5,769 nucleotides of DNA from Chloroflexota bacterium. GTDB taxonomy: Bacteria; Chloroflexota; Dehalococcoidia; GIF9; UBA5620. Under the pieces are notes generated by a model. That model was given only the letters and a program-made list of their open reading frames with translations, did no database searches and was not told the DNA's origin. Shown one piece after another: positions 5,350-5,769 of this stretch. The stretch is from assembly GCA_026389735.1 (NCBI GenBank), contig JAPLHH010000161.1, forward strand, positions 1 through 5,769, written 5' to 3'. The translations under genes were made by a program, and so were the position numbers. Numbering within the stretch: the stretch's first letter is position 1; each line of letters starts with the position of its first letter.

Positions 5350-5769
5350 ATGACGGTAGTGCAGCGATTGTCCTTTAGGGGATGGGTGAGGGTTGTCTTT
5401 AGACCAGGCTTTTGGCTTCTCGTAGCGCTATTAGTGCTTATCACAATTCCCCACTACCGGGAAGTTGTAGCTCAGCCTTCTTTATTCACCGACGTACTAG
5501 CCAATATAGGTCTAAATAGACACGCCTTTGAGAGGATTGCCTATCTGGTGCCTATCATTTGGGCCGGATTTCTATTCGGATGGAGAGGAGCTGTTGCCAT
5601 CTCGATTATCGCACTGGCATGCATGTTACCTCGAGCCATTTTCATATCGTCATCACCTAAGGATGCCATCCGGACTACCCTTTTATGTCACCCTGAGCGA
5701 CAGCGAAGGGTCTCTGGATTCTTCGCTCCGCTCAGAATGACAGATGGGAGTAAGGTGGTTGAACGCTAG
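5350..5769 (+). pseudogene. Truncated sensor histidine kinase, N-terminal membrane domain only
   Basis: A 139-codon frame whose first ~110 residues look like a membrane sensor module: hydrophobic segments at ~20-34 (FWLLVALLVLITIP), ~63-78 (IAYLVPIIWAGFLFGW) and ~80-98. I recall similar N-termini in PAS/histidine kinases of Dehalococcoidia-type Chloroflexota, but this is memory. No HisKA, HATPase or PAS domain is present. From residue 113 the frame runs into a dispersed repeat (encoding CHPERQRRVSG...) and ends at TAG 5767-5769 after an unrelated tail, GSKVVER. Start uncertain: ATG 5350 has GAGG only 1 nt upstream, whereas GTG 5359 has the same GAGG at 10 nt. The rest of the kinase may lie beyond the window edge. 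Alternatively it is a standalone small membrane protein, which I think less likely. Confidence 0.65.
5686..5742. repeat. 57-bp MITE-like dispersed inverted repeat
   Basis: The ends are imperfect inverted copies: TGTCACCCTGAGCG at 5686-5699 and CGCTCAGAATGACA at 5729-5742, matching at 12 of 14 positions. The core holds GCGAAGGGTCTCTGGATTCTT. This pattern (CCCTGAGCG...GAAGGGTCT...CGCTCAGAATGACA) is a widespread small repeat often mistranslated as CHPERxxRVSGF..PLRMT, as it is here. No target-site duplication is obvious. It lies within the sensor-kinase frame and encodes residues ~113-131. Confidence 0.85.

Overview
This window most likely comes from an uncultured anaerobic bacterium. A NarL-type response regulator, a membrane sensor-kinase remnant, Shine-Dalgarno sites and bacterial-type SECIS hairpins all argue against an archaeon. 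A Chloroflexota (Dehalococcoidia-like) source fits my memory of the kinase N-terminus and of the small dispersed repeat at the right end, but this is an inference and was not tested.

Minus strand, 124-3946: a tight operon hdrC-hdrB-hdrA-mvhD, encoding a soluble heterodisulfide-reductase-type flavin electron-bifurcating module (HdrABC) and its [2Fe-2S] electron-entry subunit MvhD. The main discovery is that two of the four genes are selenoprotein genes whose internal UGA codons break naive gene calls. hdrA is one 653-codon gene (528-2489) interrupted by UGA at codon 195 (CSA-U-ILTPKM). mvhD is one 135-codon gene (124-531) interrupted by UGA at codon 66 (VLVCG-U-HHGECHY). Each UGA is followed by a 7-bp hairpin with a G near the start of its apical loop, 22-23 nt downstream. 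This is the geometry of a bacterial SECIS element. UGA is an ordinary stop for hdrA, mvhD and the response regulator, and Trp is encoded by UGG, so a genetic-code change is not a good alternative.

Minus strand, 3947-4296: a probable promoter for hdrC, a small hairpin, and an unlisted 50-residue single-pass membrane protein gene (4144-4296). Region 4297-4657 is a divergent intergenic stretch with a sizeable inverted repeat (4359-4427) and a promoter for the right-hand genes.

Plus strand, 4658-5769: a TTG-start NarL/FixJ response regulator, then the N-terminal membrane domain of what should be its partner sensor kinase. The kinase frame runs into a 57-bp MITE-like repeat (5686-5742) and stops at 5769, so it looks broken within this window.

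How the genes work together: HdrC and HdrB carry electrons to a disulfide or other acceptor, HdrA splits or merges electron pairs at its FAD, and MvhD links HdrA to an external donor. No hydrogenase (MvhA/MvhG), formate dehydrogenase or MetF/MetV is visible, so the donor or acceptor partner is unknown from this window. No selA/B/C/D gene is in the window; the genome must supply them if the selenocysteine reading is right.
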